64,000 nucleotides of DNA. Origin: JADJXV01 sp046328995. GTDB taxonomy: Bacteria; Bacteroidota; Ignavibacteria; Kapaibacteriales; UBA961. Positions 10,204 through 18,949 of this stretch are shown piece after piece. The stretch spans positions 62,001 to 126,000 of the forward strand of contig JAXLVN010000001.1 of assembly GCA_046328995.1 (NCBI GenBank), in the 5' to 3' direction. Under the pieces are notes generated by a model. That model saw only the letters and a list, made by a program, of their open reading frames with translations, did no database searches and was not told the DNA's origin. Position numbers and translations under genes: made by a program. How positions within the stretch are numbered: position 1 is the stretch's first letter; each line of letters begins with the position of its first letter.

Positions 10204-11459
10204 CGTTTTTTCTTTCTTCCTTTCCGAGAAGGCCGAGGAGCGATCACGGGTGGATGCGCTCCCGAAGGCAGCTCTTGTTGTGAAGTACTGCGTTTTTTTT
10301 GTTTTGAATACTTTCTCGCTGCTAATGCACTGGCATATATCTGATATCCATCGGCGGCAAGCGCGACCGATAAGGTCGCAAGTGCGCTGTCGAAATGATA
10401 TCGGAAATAATCGAAACAGACAATGACCAAAAAGAGAAGCAAGATAATGGTAGTAATCTGCAATGTCTTTGAAATCAAGTCATAGTAGTTGGGGAATTTG
10501 TCGTCGATGAGCGTAAACAGGAGGATAACAATCCAACAAAACGCCCACGATACCACGACATTGACCGCCGTGCTCATGGAGTTCACGTAGTCCCGATGTA
10601 TTATCATCGACAAAACATTAGCATGAATTTCTACTCCAAACATATCAGGAAATGACTTACCTGCATAGCGCTTGTTCACGGGTGTGAAATACCGGTCATC
10701 ATATGAATTCCGATCGTTTAAATGTTCGCCGAGGTAGCCGAAGAGAACAATTTTACCCGTCATAAAGTCAATGCTGATACTCGTATCGAGCACCTGAGGG
10801 AAATCGACCCGTACAAATGAATTAAGTTTTTGATAATTAATTGATTCCGTTTGATTATTCCTCTCGCGGAGATACGCCACATCCTCGGGCGATATCAGCG
10901 CTGCAATCTGTACGGCGAATGCACAATGCTCTTGCGTGCCGACGTTTTCAAAAGGCGTCACCGTCCGAATAGTACGATACGTACCGACGGCAGAGGGGAA
11001 ATTAACATACCCCGATTTTTTGGGACGTAATGAATCATGGGTGATACCCGGAATTGAGCCCACGGGGCTATCCTCCTCCCGTGTCAGCTGCTCAGCAAGC
11101 ACAATATTGTCGTAGTCGTTGAACGTACGTACAAGACTCATCGTCTCCTCGGGGGACACGTCCCGTAAAAACATCGCATCGACGGCCGCAAGTTTCGGTC
11201 GGATGGACATCACCCGCCGAATGACGGCTGCAATTTCTGATCGGTTGAGAGCACCGATATTGACAATCACGATATTGGTGTCAATACGTTTCGGTGCCTC
11301 GTCCAAGAGCTGAGAATACACAATATCCGTCAGCTCAAAATCCTTGAATGCCTGCTGCAATGGATCAAAAAAATCCGAATTAATCGGCAGGGAATTAATG
11401 ACAAAGAGCACCCCGAAAATAAGTGTCGTCAACAGCGCGCTATGAAAGATACGATTCAT
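10200..11459 (-). CDS. CHASE2-domain membrane sensor without output domain
   Basis: 419 residues. An N-terminal membrane anchor (~8-24) is followed by an extracytoplasmic CHASE2 domain (~30-295) with the family's VIVNIGALNRSE, AAVDAMFL, KIVLFGYLGEHLNDR and GVEIHANVLSMI segments. Three closely spaced membrane helices follow (~298-316, 329-349, 356-375). The last ~40 residues are a Lys/Arg-rich tail, probably cytoplasmic. CHASE2 proteins normally continue into a cyclase, kinase or phosphatase after the three helices; none is present here. Output must therefore come from a partner or through the envelope. It starts 5 bp after the preceding OmpA gene stop and its own stop overlaps the FecR-like gene start. 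Confidence 0.85.
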   Translation of the reverse strand: MNRIFHSALLTTLIFGVLFVINSLPINSDFFDPLQQAFKDFELTDIVYSQLLDEAPKRIDTNIVIVNIGALNRSEIAAVIRRVMSIRPKLAAVDAMFLRDVSPEETMSLVRTFNDYDNIVLAEQLTREEDSPVGSIPGITHDSLRPKKSGYVNFPSAVGTYRTIRTVTPFENVGTQEHCAFAVQIAALISPEDVAYLRERNNQTESINYQKLNSFVRVDFPQVLDTSISIDFMTGKIVLFGYLGEHLNDRNSYDDRYFTPVNKRYAGKSFPDMFGVEIHANVLSMIIHRDYVNSMSTAVNVVVSWAFCWIVILLFTLIDDKFPNYYDLISKTLQITTIILLLFLVIVCFDYFRYHFDSALATLSVALAADGYQIYASALAARKYSKQKKRSTSQQELPSGAHPPVIAPRPSRKGRKKKR

Positions 11460-11464
11460 AGAAG

Positions 11465-13642
11465 TTACTTACGGTTATCGGTTTCGATAATAATACGTAC
11501 GATCCGATTATAAAACCGTCCCTCGGGGAGGTCATTTTTGTACGTCTCGGATATGCCGTCACCCCGTACTTCACTAATATTCTCTTTTGGCAGCAGGGCA
11601 GCGATACTTTCGGCACGTTTGAGCGAAAGTGCTTTGTTGTATTCCTGACTGCCGATATTATCGGTATAGCCGACTATCCGCACGACAGATTGAGAGGTTA
11701 TTCTTTTTGACACTTCGGCAATTGTCTGCCTGCTGATGGCACTGAGCTCGGTACTGTTGATATCGAAGAGCAGAACATCAACGATATCCACATATTTATC
11801 CGGAATTTTTTGACGTTCTTTCTCTTCCGGCGAGACCTGCTTTACCTTTAAATTCAGCGTCGTCGCCGTGCGTGGGATCACCCCTTTGGCATTCGAGACG
11901 ACAAAATCATAATACAAATCACCTTGAGAGATCGGCAGGTTCGCGATCGATTTCCATGAAAAATCGAACGTATGAGGCACGATGTCGTTGAAGTTTTCTT
12001 TTTTGATAAATAATTGAGAATTCTGACCTTCCGCCGATTGCTTGAGTTCAAAATACCCTCCGGTCAGCGCAAAGGGAGACTTCACGGTCGAATAATATGT
12101 CAGGCGCTCCGGCTCGACTTCACGGTCAAGTTCTATTGTCGCAATAGGATCAAATAAAGACTGCTCATCGCTCATCAGCTCGACTCTCCGATTTTCCTGG
12201 CGGGCTTTTTCTTCTGTGGTACTACCATTTATCGACGCGGGCTTGGGAGGGAGTTCGCCGGCTACGACCACGAGCCGTTCATCCGGAATCTTCCAGGTAT
12301 CCTGAAAGTATTTTTTGACAATGAGTGCCCTGTCATTGGCAATTTCTTTCCCGTTCGGCTCGATGCCGTCGGTATATCCTGCAATCGTCAGCACAGCATT
12401 CGGCTTTTGCGTCAAGCGTTTACCGACAATATTGAGCACGTCGTTATAGAGTGCCAGAGGTTTGGACTTGACTTTGGCGACCGTCTTTTCAATCTTATAC
12501 TGATCGCGAAGAGTGGGGTCGATAAATGAATAAGCATCCGATATTTCACTGGCCGACGGGAAGTAAAAGATATAGGGCAGTATGGGTTTAAGAATAGTTT
12601 TTCTGAATTGCTGCACCGTAATTTCAAGTCCCGGATACGAGCGTCGTGTGCCATTGGAATAGACACCAACCACACTGTCAATTTCGGCAAGGGTGACCGT
12701 CGAGATACATTCGCATTTGTTGGTCGTCGGATTCATTTTCAGCTGTTGGTCATCTTTGCAGAGCAGTACTGGCACACAATCATTTCCCTCTAATACCGGT
12801 AGATAGCACTGAGGGCAATTATTCTCGGCAAAGACCGTAGGCGTCACCGAGTACCGAAGCGATAGGCCGGCATAGAGTCCGCTCATTTTCCAGGTACCGT
12901 TATCCCGCAGACCGGACGATACATCCGTAATGCCGAATGAATAGAAGAGTTCCGGAGTGAGCAACGTGCTGCCATTGAGATTAGCAGCAATATCATAGCT
13001 CAGGCCGAGAATACCGGATAGTTGGAGTGCATTCAGTGCAGGGAGCGTACCTTGAGTGGTATTTCTTTCTTTGGAATAAATGCCCTCGGCAGCGTTATAA
13101 AAATACGCATTCGAAGGATTGGAGACGGTTTCACTCTGGCGGTAGCTGCTGTAGAAGATGTAGTCTGTCTTTACCCCGCCCATGATGGAGAATCGATTGG
13201 TAATACGATATCCCGGCATGGCAAGTAGGGTAGCATTGGCAATTTTTGCCGATATAGCATACTCAAATGCTCCGGTAACAGCCAGATTACCATTGCTGTT
13301 ATCATTAAAAATCGTCGTATGCGTTTGGCGAAGCGTCGCACCGTGGTACTGAATGCCGAGGCGTGCATCAAGGATCCATTTATTATCGCTCGAGAGTGGA
13401 AAGACGAGGAGTCCGCCGGCTGCAAAACCTATTCCGGACTGTGATGCCGCATCGCTGAAGTTATCCGGGCAGCAAAAGGCTATATCATTAAATTTTGCAA
13501 AATTCGCATGATGTATGTCAAGACCACCCTGAGCATATACTCCATAGCGTAAGTACTGTAGGGTATCCGTCTTGGGAGCAGTCTGAGCGTTGAGATGGAG
13601 GACACATACGAGAAATGCCGACACAAGTACCAATAATTTCAT
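11465..13642 (-). CDS. Outer-membrane protein with two OmpA-like peptidoglycan-binding domains
   Basis: 725 residues from the ATG at 13640-13642, which directly precedes a signal peptide (MKLLVLVSAFLVCVLHLNAQ). An in-frame upstream extension reaching 13813 would bury that signal and overlap the neighbouring gene, so I reject it. Residues ~20-290 look like a porin-type barrel. A cysteine-containing linker (~300-345) leads to a first OmpA-like domain (~375-530: AGYTDGIEPNGKE, ENRRVELMSD). A second OmpA domain occupies ~620-725 (LLFDINSTEL, VGYTDNIGSQEYN, SLKRAESIAALL). The second domain keeps the Asp and Arg expected to bind diaminopimelate. It starts 10 bp after the similar gene upstream and probably anchors the envelope complex to the cell wall. 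Confidence 0.85.
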   Translation of the reverse strand: MKLLVLVSAFLVCVLHLNAQTAPKTDTLQYLRYGVYAQGGLDIHHANFAKFNDIAFCCPDNFSDAASQSGIGFAAGGLLVFPLSSDNKWILDARLGIQYHGATLRQTHTTIFNDNSNGNLAVTGAFEYAISAKIANATLLAMPGYRITNRFSIMGGVKTDYIFYSSYRQSETVSNPSNAYFYNAAEGIYSKERNTTQGTLPALNALQLSGILGLSYDIAANLNGSTLLTPELFYSFGITDVSSGLRDNGTWKMSGLYAGLSLRYSVTPTVFAENNCPQCYLPVLEGNDCVPVLLCKDDQQLKMNPTTNKCECISTVTLAEIDSVVGVYSNGTRRSYPGLEITVQQFRKTILKPILPYIFYFPSASEISDAYSFIDPTLRDQYKIEKTVAKVKSKPLALYNDVLNIVGKRLTQKPNAVLTIAGYTDGIEPNGKEIANDRALIVKKYFQDTWKIPDERLVVVAGELPPKPASINGSTTEEKARQENRRVELMSDEQSLFDPIATIELDREVEPERLTYYSTVKSPFALTGGYFELKQSAEGQNSQLFIKKENFNDIVPHTFDFSWKSIANLPISQGDLYYDFVVSNAKGVIPRTATTLNLKVKQVSPEEKERQKIPDKYVDIVDVLLFDINSTELSAISRQTIAEVSKRITSQSVVRIVGYTDNIGSQEYNKALSLKRAESIAALLPKENISEVRGDGISETYKNDLPEGRFYNRIVRIIIETDNRK

Positions 13643-13652
13643 AGAGTTCTTT

Positions 13653-14951
13653 CTATCTGTTACTAATAGAATTTTCAATTTCAATTTGAACAGTACGGCA
13701 GTACATTCGAGATTCGGGTGTTTTCCATTCGTCTTTGAAGAGGTCTTTTTCGCCATTGCCAATGCTCCGAATATGGTCTTGCTGAATGATACCTTTAAAT
13801 CGTTCGATGACATAGGCCATAATATTCTCGGCCCGTGCTACCGAACGCAGGCGATTGCGTTCATCATCACCAATTTCATCGGCATAGCCATTAATCGTCA
13901 CCTTCGAGCTCGGCAGCAGGCGGCCTTTTTCATATATAATTTCAATAATTTTCCGGTGATAATCCGTAAGAAGATTCGAATTGAAATCGAAAAGTATGAG
14001 GTTGAATCGATGGAGTTCTTTCCCGGCAATTTTCAGAGTTTTTTTCTTAAACAATGTCTGCTGCTCTACTTGAATATTACTGACGGCGCTTACTTGTTGT
14101 CGGTTCGTATTATCGGTGGTATAGAGTCTGAACTCTATTTGCTGTTCGGTCTTCGGTTGATGTTCCACATCTTCTTCTATATTCCAGAGATACATCGGCG
14201 GCAGATCGGTGCCTTCGCGTCTGAAAAGCAGGCTGTCCTCTGTGAGCTGCCATGCTTTCAAATCATGGCGTACAATACGTTCACGCTGATCGCAATCGAT
14301 CTGGAATTCTATCATCGGCGGCGTCATGCGTATCTGTACATCACGGATTTCGACCGGACGGAGTATTTTCCAGTCCGCGACGAGCTCGACGCGTCTGTTC
14401 TCCGTATACGAGGCCTCTGTATATTCCGACTGTGCCGTAATAGACGGCTTTTCCGGCAGGCCGCGGGCACGTATGACCAAGCGTGCTGAATCGATACCCC
14501 AAACAGTAAGAAAATACGTACGAATCGATTGTGCCCGAAGTAGGGCGATGGTGTCGAGTTCCATACCATCGGTACACCCGATAATCTGCATCGTATCGAG
14601 TGGATTGTCGCGTAGTCTCTTGCCGACGATATTGAGAATGTACCGGTAGGCGTACAGTGGGGTAATGGATTGAGGAAGGTTGTTTTCATTGAAATACTTA
14701 GCTTCAGCAGGAGTTAACTTTTTATACCTGCCTACCTGCAGATCGACTGAGTCTTTTTCAAAAAAAATATACGGCAGGAGAGGCAAGAGGGTAATTGCTT
14801 CCACTTCTTCACGGAGCACGGTAATAACGGGTTCTCGGTTACCTTTTTCATCCACTCCGACAGCCGAAACTCTTGCATCTGTCTGAGATACAAGCAGTGG
14901 AGGAAGCGCGCAGGAGAGTAGCAAGGCAATCGTAGTACAAAATCTAATCAT
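13653..14951 (-). CDS. Exported protein with two OmpA-like domains
   Basis: 432 residues from the ATG at 14949-14951, immediately followed by a signal peptide (MIRFCTTIALLLSCALPPLLVSQ). A 17-residue upstream extension overlaps the caspase gene and is not needed. It aligns domain-for-domain with the latter part of the neighbouring 725-residue protein: a first OmpA-like domain (~residues 50-205: LPYIFFEKDS, IIGCTDGMELDT, ENRRVELVAD), an intervening Ig-like strand region, and a second OmpA domain (~320-430: LILFDFNSNLL, INGYADEIGDDERN, SVARAENIMAYV). It lacks the N-terminal barrel of its neighbour, so it may be periplasmic or peripheral to the outer membrane. The gap from the caspase gene is 16 bp. 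Confidence 0.82.
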   Translation of the reverse strand: MIRFCTTIALLLSCALPPLLVSQTDARVSAVGVDEKGNREPVITVLREEVEAITLLPLLPYIFFEKDSVDLQVGRYKKLTPAEAKYFNENNLPQSITPLYAYRYILNIVGKRLRDNPLDTMQIIGCTDGMELDTIALLRAQSIRTYFLTVWGIDSARLVIRARGLPEKPSITAQSEYTEASYTENRRVELVADWKILRPVEIRDVQIRMTPPMIEFQIDCDQRERIVRHDLKAWQLTEDSLLFRREGTDLPPMYLWNIEEDVEHQPKTEQQIEFRLYTTDNTNRQQVSAVSNIQVEQQTLFKKKTLKIAGKELHRFNLILFDFNSNLLTDYHRKIIEIIYEKGRLLPSSKVTINGYADEIGDDERNRLRSVARAENIMAYVIERFKGIIQQDHIRSIGNGEKDLFKDEWKTPESRMYCRTVQIEIENSISNR

Positions 14952-14967
14952 AGGCCTGATTATTTTA

Positions 14968-17900
14968 CTATAACTGTGTAAGAATAAACCCATCTGTATC
15001 ATCCGAGCGGAATATCGGGGTCTGATTAATCTGCAATTCCGTTTTTAATTTTTTGACCCGTTTTTGTATGTAGTCCTGAAGACTCGTCAGAGAAATCTGC
15101 CGGTCTTCGAGCGAGGCGGCTCGCCCGTTGAGCCCCTCAAGCAGTGCTGTCGTAAAAATTCCGTGCTGCAGACTATCGACCTCTCGGGCAAATTGACTGC
15201 TAAGAGCCGATGACATCAGGTAAACACCTGAATTTCTTGGTAATTGACGTAAGAATTTGGTGGCTCCGGACTGTTCCTCAGCAAGCGTTGTCGTCAATGC
15301 ACCCGCGTGGCAGGCATCGAGTATGAGTGCTTTCTTTTCACATTTAATATTCAAAAACAGTGCTTGAAGGCGACGAGTGGAAAGTCCGGATTGTCGCAAA
15401 AGATTCTCCGCTGACATCGACTCAATTTCATGAGTAATGAGATAGAAATCCTGATTGGTACCTGCGGTCGTCAGAGCGCCATGTCCGGCAAAATAAAAGA
15501 TAAACCGGTCATTGGGCCGGATGACGGTAGCGACTTCCACAAATGCTGCTACAATGGAGGTGACGGTCGCCTGTTCATTCATCAGCTGACGAACCGTGAC
15601 CGTCGAATACTCGCTCTGTGAGAATTTATTCTTGAGGGTCAACGAAAGGCTTTTCGCATCATTCTCGGCATACTTGAGGTTATACGAATTGTTTTTGTAC
15701 GTACTTACCCCGACAGCGATGACATAGAGGTTCGGCTTGGATTCTACGCGCTGATTCGACAATACCGATAGTGTATCGGAATACTCAACTCCGTCAGCAG
15801 ATACGCAGACGACTCTCAGCAAATTCTTACCGGGAAAGAGATGTATGGGGACGGTTTGAAAGTCGCGTACCCGGCTCCGTTCAATCGTCAACTGCGGGCT
15901 ACCATTGTTGCTGATACGAATGCTGTAGATGGTGTCTTCGATATTGGTAAGTTCGAACGTCAGTAAAAGTTCTTCTGTATCAAATATCCGTGCAATCGCC
16001 GGCGAGAGAATACGAATGGTGGGGATTTTTTTGCTGCTTGCAAGAGTGACCATCGCAGCAGGAGCGTCAGCCCGAGCGCCGAGGCACCGGGAGAGAATTC
16101 CCGGCTTCTCAAGTACTGAAATGTAATTTTCCAGAGGTAAGGAATGGTTGTCTCGGACGATATTCACAGCCCCTACGCCAGAAGACGAAGCATCAAAATA
16201 GCCTTCCGGCGAGACGGCAATCCATTGTCCTCGACCGATAGTAACGAGCTTGATAACGGGTAGTAGGTTGGCCGGGTCCATGAGAACGCAAGTGCCGACA
16301 TTATTGATGGTGGCTATGTAATTGTTCAACGGGACGATATCGACATCCCACACATTCGTAAAGGTAGCCGAAGACACTCGTACCGGTTTGCCGTCAGAGG
16401 ACCAAAGACGTGTGGAGTTGTCCTTGCTGCAACTGACAAGCAGGCGGCGACGGGGAGAGCCCGGATCGTGGATCCATCGAAGTTTATTAACTCGGTCAGT
16501 ATGCCCGACACAGCGTTGCTCAATAGAATGTATACTATTCGAGCGGATACCGATATCACCGTTCGAATAGCCGATGGCAAGCGAATTTGACGTTGTATCC
16601 CATTGGCAGGTCGTGATGGATCGGTCATTGGAAGATACACTGTCAAGGAGGGATAGGGTGCTCGTATTCCATTGATAAATCATATGTTTGTCAGTCGTTA
16701 TCACCCACCGGGATGATACACTGAGTGACAGCTGAGGCGACGTGGTATGTATCTGAAGGAGCAGCTGCCGGGTATCAGCATTCCACATATTCATCGTGCC
16801 GTTGGCATGGAGCGATATAAATCGATTTGTTCCGGGGATGAATTCTAGGGCGGTCACTGCAGAAAGAGAGGTCCCAAGGGGAAGAAGACTATCCTGGGTC
16901 AAGAGCAGTACCGAAGCATTCGATGAACCAATGCCGATGGCAAGGATGTCACCGGCAGAATTATACGAAAGGTGATAGCCGGCACCGCTTTTCTCCGGTA
17001 ACGGATAATAACCGCATGTACCACTAAGATAATCCCACACCCATACGTCATAGTTCTGATTTAATGTAGCCAATGAATGTGCGCCTGCGGCTACTGCACG
17101 AGGTATCGAATTACTTCCTGATGGCGTCGGTAGTTCACGCATCCCGGCACGCGAGAGCCATTGCAGCTTCCCGGTTCGGGTACCGACGACCATATTTCCA
17201 CTTTCAATTGCAATGGCACAGGTAGCTGTTTGGTTGGAAAACGAACTCCGGCGACGTGTTAATGGATCTACTGAAATGACAGTACCTTGGTTAGATACTA
17301 TGCTGAAAATTTTCTCTTCGGCATTGAATGTCGCAGTGAGTAGTTTGCCAAGCTGAAGCGGTTTCCACGGTTCGTCAGTTGCGTCCTGACGCGAGATGGA
17401 AATCCTGCCGATCATGCCTGCTTCATCAATCCATACGAGAGTTTGATCGTCGAGTCGTCCGATGGACATTATTTTGGAGGAACTGACAGAATGGATCCTG
17501 AGGGTACGTTTGGTGGGAATATCAAGCACTATTATTTCACCTGCACTCGTGCCGCATGCAAGGTGCTGCCAGCTGTCATATCCGAGCATCGCACTGACGT
17601 CACCTCCTGCACGAGGTATGTCTATCGTCGAGCTTTCGCGGAGTGTCTTGGTTGCATCAAAAAAATGGATCGATTTTTCTCGTTCCAGGGCCACGGCAAC
17701 GGAATTCTGATAGGGGTCATCGCTATAGGTAACTGCAACGACATTTTCACCGACCGGAGCTGAGCTTTCGAGTTCACCGGTGAATAAATTCCATAACATT
17801 ACAGTGCCGTCACGGCTCCCGCTCACGAGATTTTTACCTTCGGGCTGAATCCCGATAGCAGTGACATTATGATGATGACCTTGTAAAATATGGAGCAATC

Positions 17901-18177
17901 GACCGAATTCCTGCCCGGAATTCGAACTCCAAACACGGATAAGATTATCATTACTCGCAGTAATGACCTGATGCGTAAGTGCCGAGTGAAGGATTGCGGT
18001 AATCGTTGAGGTGTGGTCTGATTGTACGACTACTTTGAACGTACTCTCCTGTGCAGACCCTGTAGTGCCTACTGTGAGCAGCAGAAGCAGCAGACTAGCT
18101 ACCCAGACTGAGAATGTACATTCTGAGTGATAAGTAAATTTATGTGGACGAACTCTCAAAATGTAACGTAAACTCAT
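14968..18177 (-). CDS. Exported WD40-repeat caspase-family (C14) protein
   Basis: 1069 residues. A basic N terminus and a hydrophobic stretch (~25-43, ending GTTGSAQ) predict export or an N-terminal anchor. Residues ~55-690 are WD40 propeller blades (GSRDGTVMLWN, CSKDNSTRLWS). A SPEGYFD motif and an Ig-like domain (~725-805) link to a caspase fold (~815-1060) beginning LYVIAVGVSTYKN. The catalytic dyad is present: His899 in FYFAGHG and Cys956 in LILDACHAG. Most bacterial WD40-caspases are cytoplasmic; this one carries a signal and heads an operon of envelope proteins, which points to periplasmic proteolysis. It is preceded by a TATAAT box and a palindrome. The substrate is unknown; neighbouring OmpA, CHASE2 and FecR proteins are candidate partners by context only. 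Confidence 0.88.
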   Translation of the reverse strand: MSLRYILRVRPHKFTYHSECTFSVWVASLLLLLLTVGTTGSAQESTFKVVVQSDHTSTITAILHSALTHQVITASNDNLIRVWSSNSGQEFGRLLHILQGHHHNVTAIGIQPEGKNLVSGSRDGTVMLWNLFTGELESSAPVGENVVAVTYSDDPYQNSVAVALEREKSIHFFDATKTLRESSTIDIPRAGGDVSAMLGYDSWQHLACGTSAGEIIVLDIPTKRTLRIHSVSSSKIMSIGRLDDQTLVWIDEAGMIGRISISRQDATDEPWKPLQLGKLLTATFNAEEKIFSIVSNQGTVISVDPLTRRRSSFSNQTATCAIAIESGNMVVGTRTGKLQWLSRAGMRELPTPSGSNSIPRAVAAGAHSLATLNQNYDVWVWDYLSGTCGYYPLPEKSGAGYHLSYNSAGDILAIGIGSSNASVLLLTQDSLLPLGTSLSAVTALEFIPGTNRFISLHANGTMNMWNADTRQLLLQIHTTSPQLSLSVSSRWVITTDKHMIYQWNTSTLSLLDSVSSNDRSITTCQWDTTSNSLAIGYSNGDIGIRSNSIHSIEQRCVGHTDRVNKLRWIHDPGSPRRRLLVSCSKDNSTRLWSSDGKPVRVSSATFTNVWDVDIVPLNNYIATINNVGTCVLMDPANLLPVIKLVTIGRGQWIAVSPEGYFDASSSGVGAVNIVRDNHSLPLENYISVLEKPGILSRCLGARADAPAAMVTLASSKKIPTIRILSPAIARIFDTEELLLTFELTNIEDTIYSIRISNNGSPQLTIERSRVRDFQTVPIHLFPGKNLLRVVCVSADGVEYSDTLSVLSNQRVESKPNLYVIAVGVSTYKNNSYNLKYAENDAKSLSLTLKNKFSQSEYSTVTVRQLMNEQATVTSIVAAFVEVATVIRPNDRFIFYFAGHGALTTAGTNQDFYLITHEIESMSAENLLRQSGLSTRRLQALFLNIKCEKKALILDACHAGALTTTLAEEQSGATKFLRQLPRNSGVYLMSSALSSQFAREVDSLQHGIFTTALLEGLNGRAASLEDRQISLTSLQDYIQKRVKKLKTELQINQTPIFRSDDTDGFILTQL

Positions 18178-18198
18178 GCAAAATAATCAATAAATGGA

Positions 18199-18221
18199 AT
18201 TATACATGAACGTGCACGTTC
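18199..18221 (-). promoter_or_regulatory. Candidate promoter and palindromic operator of the caspase/OmpA/CHASE2 operon
   Basis: Read on the minus strand, a TATAAT hexamer (18204 to 18199) lies 21 bp before the caspase ATG. Three bases upstream is a perfect 14-bp palindrome, GAACGTGCACGTTC (18208-18221), in the position of the spacer between -10 and -35. No good -35 hexamer is visible at 15-18 bp. A regulator bound to the palindrome would sit on the promoter. This is inference from layout. Confidence 0.4.
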
Positions 18222-18276
18222 GTAAGCCATCATCTTCTATTCACCATGAGTACAATCATCAAGTCACATGGAATAT

Positions 18277-18945
18277 TTACCTTTTCCGAACGATTGCACG
18301 AATATACGGAATATTTTTTTTAATCGAGAAGTTCTCATGATCGGTGCTCGGTAAATGCCAATCTACATCTGTGGCATACGTAAATTCGAACCCTCCATGC
18401 GCCGCAAGTACCTCCTGCTGATACGCATCAACCTCAGGAACATCGGTCATGAGATAGAGGCAGCCATCGGGTCGGAGCACACGATGAATTTCTGCGACAA
18501 GAGCAGCATTGAATGCTCGCCGCTTATGATGCTTTTTCTTGTGCCAGGGATCGGGGAAAAAGTAACACACGGCTGTGACTGACTCTGAGGTCACAAAAGG
18601 TAAGCCGTTAGTAGTATTATACCATTCGACTCCGGCATTCGGTAATTGCTCACCCTTGATAATGCTGTCTATCCATTCGACTGCCTGCTTGCGCACCTCT
18701 ACTCCAAAAATATTGACATCAGGATGGCGCAGCGCATATTCAAGAAGAAATCCACCTCTCCCGCAGCCAATATCCAATACACCGGGGGGGCGACCATCGG
18801 CAAAATATGCTGACCAGTTCACCTCCGGTAATACCGGCGGATAATACCGGGGAAGTACTTTGAATTCATGAAAGGGTACATACAAATTCGGCGACGTATG
18901 ATGCCGCATTCGGGGAGTAGGGTATTTTTTGTAGTCTATGTTCAT
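18277..18945 (-). CDS. trmB: tRNA (guanine-N7-)-methyltransferase TrmB
   Basis: 222 residues, the usual length for TrmB. The enzyme makes 7-methylguanosine at position 46 of tRNA from S-adenosylmethionine. I see the SAM-binding motif LDIGCGRGGFL (~57-67), the acidic strand GVEVRK, the diagnostic FPDPWHKKKHHKRR (~130-143), and the C-terminal TDHENFSIKK region. It is the last gene of a three-gene run, 4 bp after the HipA-like kinase gene. Confidence 0.95.
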   Translation of the reverse strand: MNIDYKKYPTPRMRHHTSPNLYVPFHEFKVLPRYYPPVLPEVNWSAYFADGRPPGVLDIGCGRGGFLLEYALRHPDVNIFGVEVRKQAVEWIDSIIKGEQLPNAGVEWYNTTNGLPFVTSESVTAVCYFFPDPWHKKKHHKRRAFNAALVAEIHRVLRPDGCLYLMTDVPEVDAYQQEVLAAHGGFEFTYATDVDWHLPSTDHENFSIKKNIPYIRAIVRKR

Positions 18946-18949
18946 ACTG

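Noticed and set aside
13590..14489. 299-codon plus-strand frame
   Set aside because: It lies wholly across the dual-OmpA genes on the minus strand, has no family resemblance and starts inside a gene.
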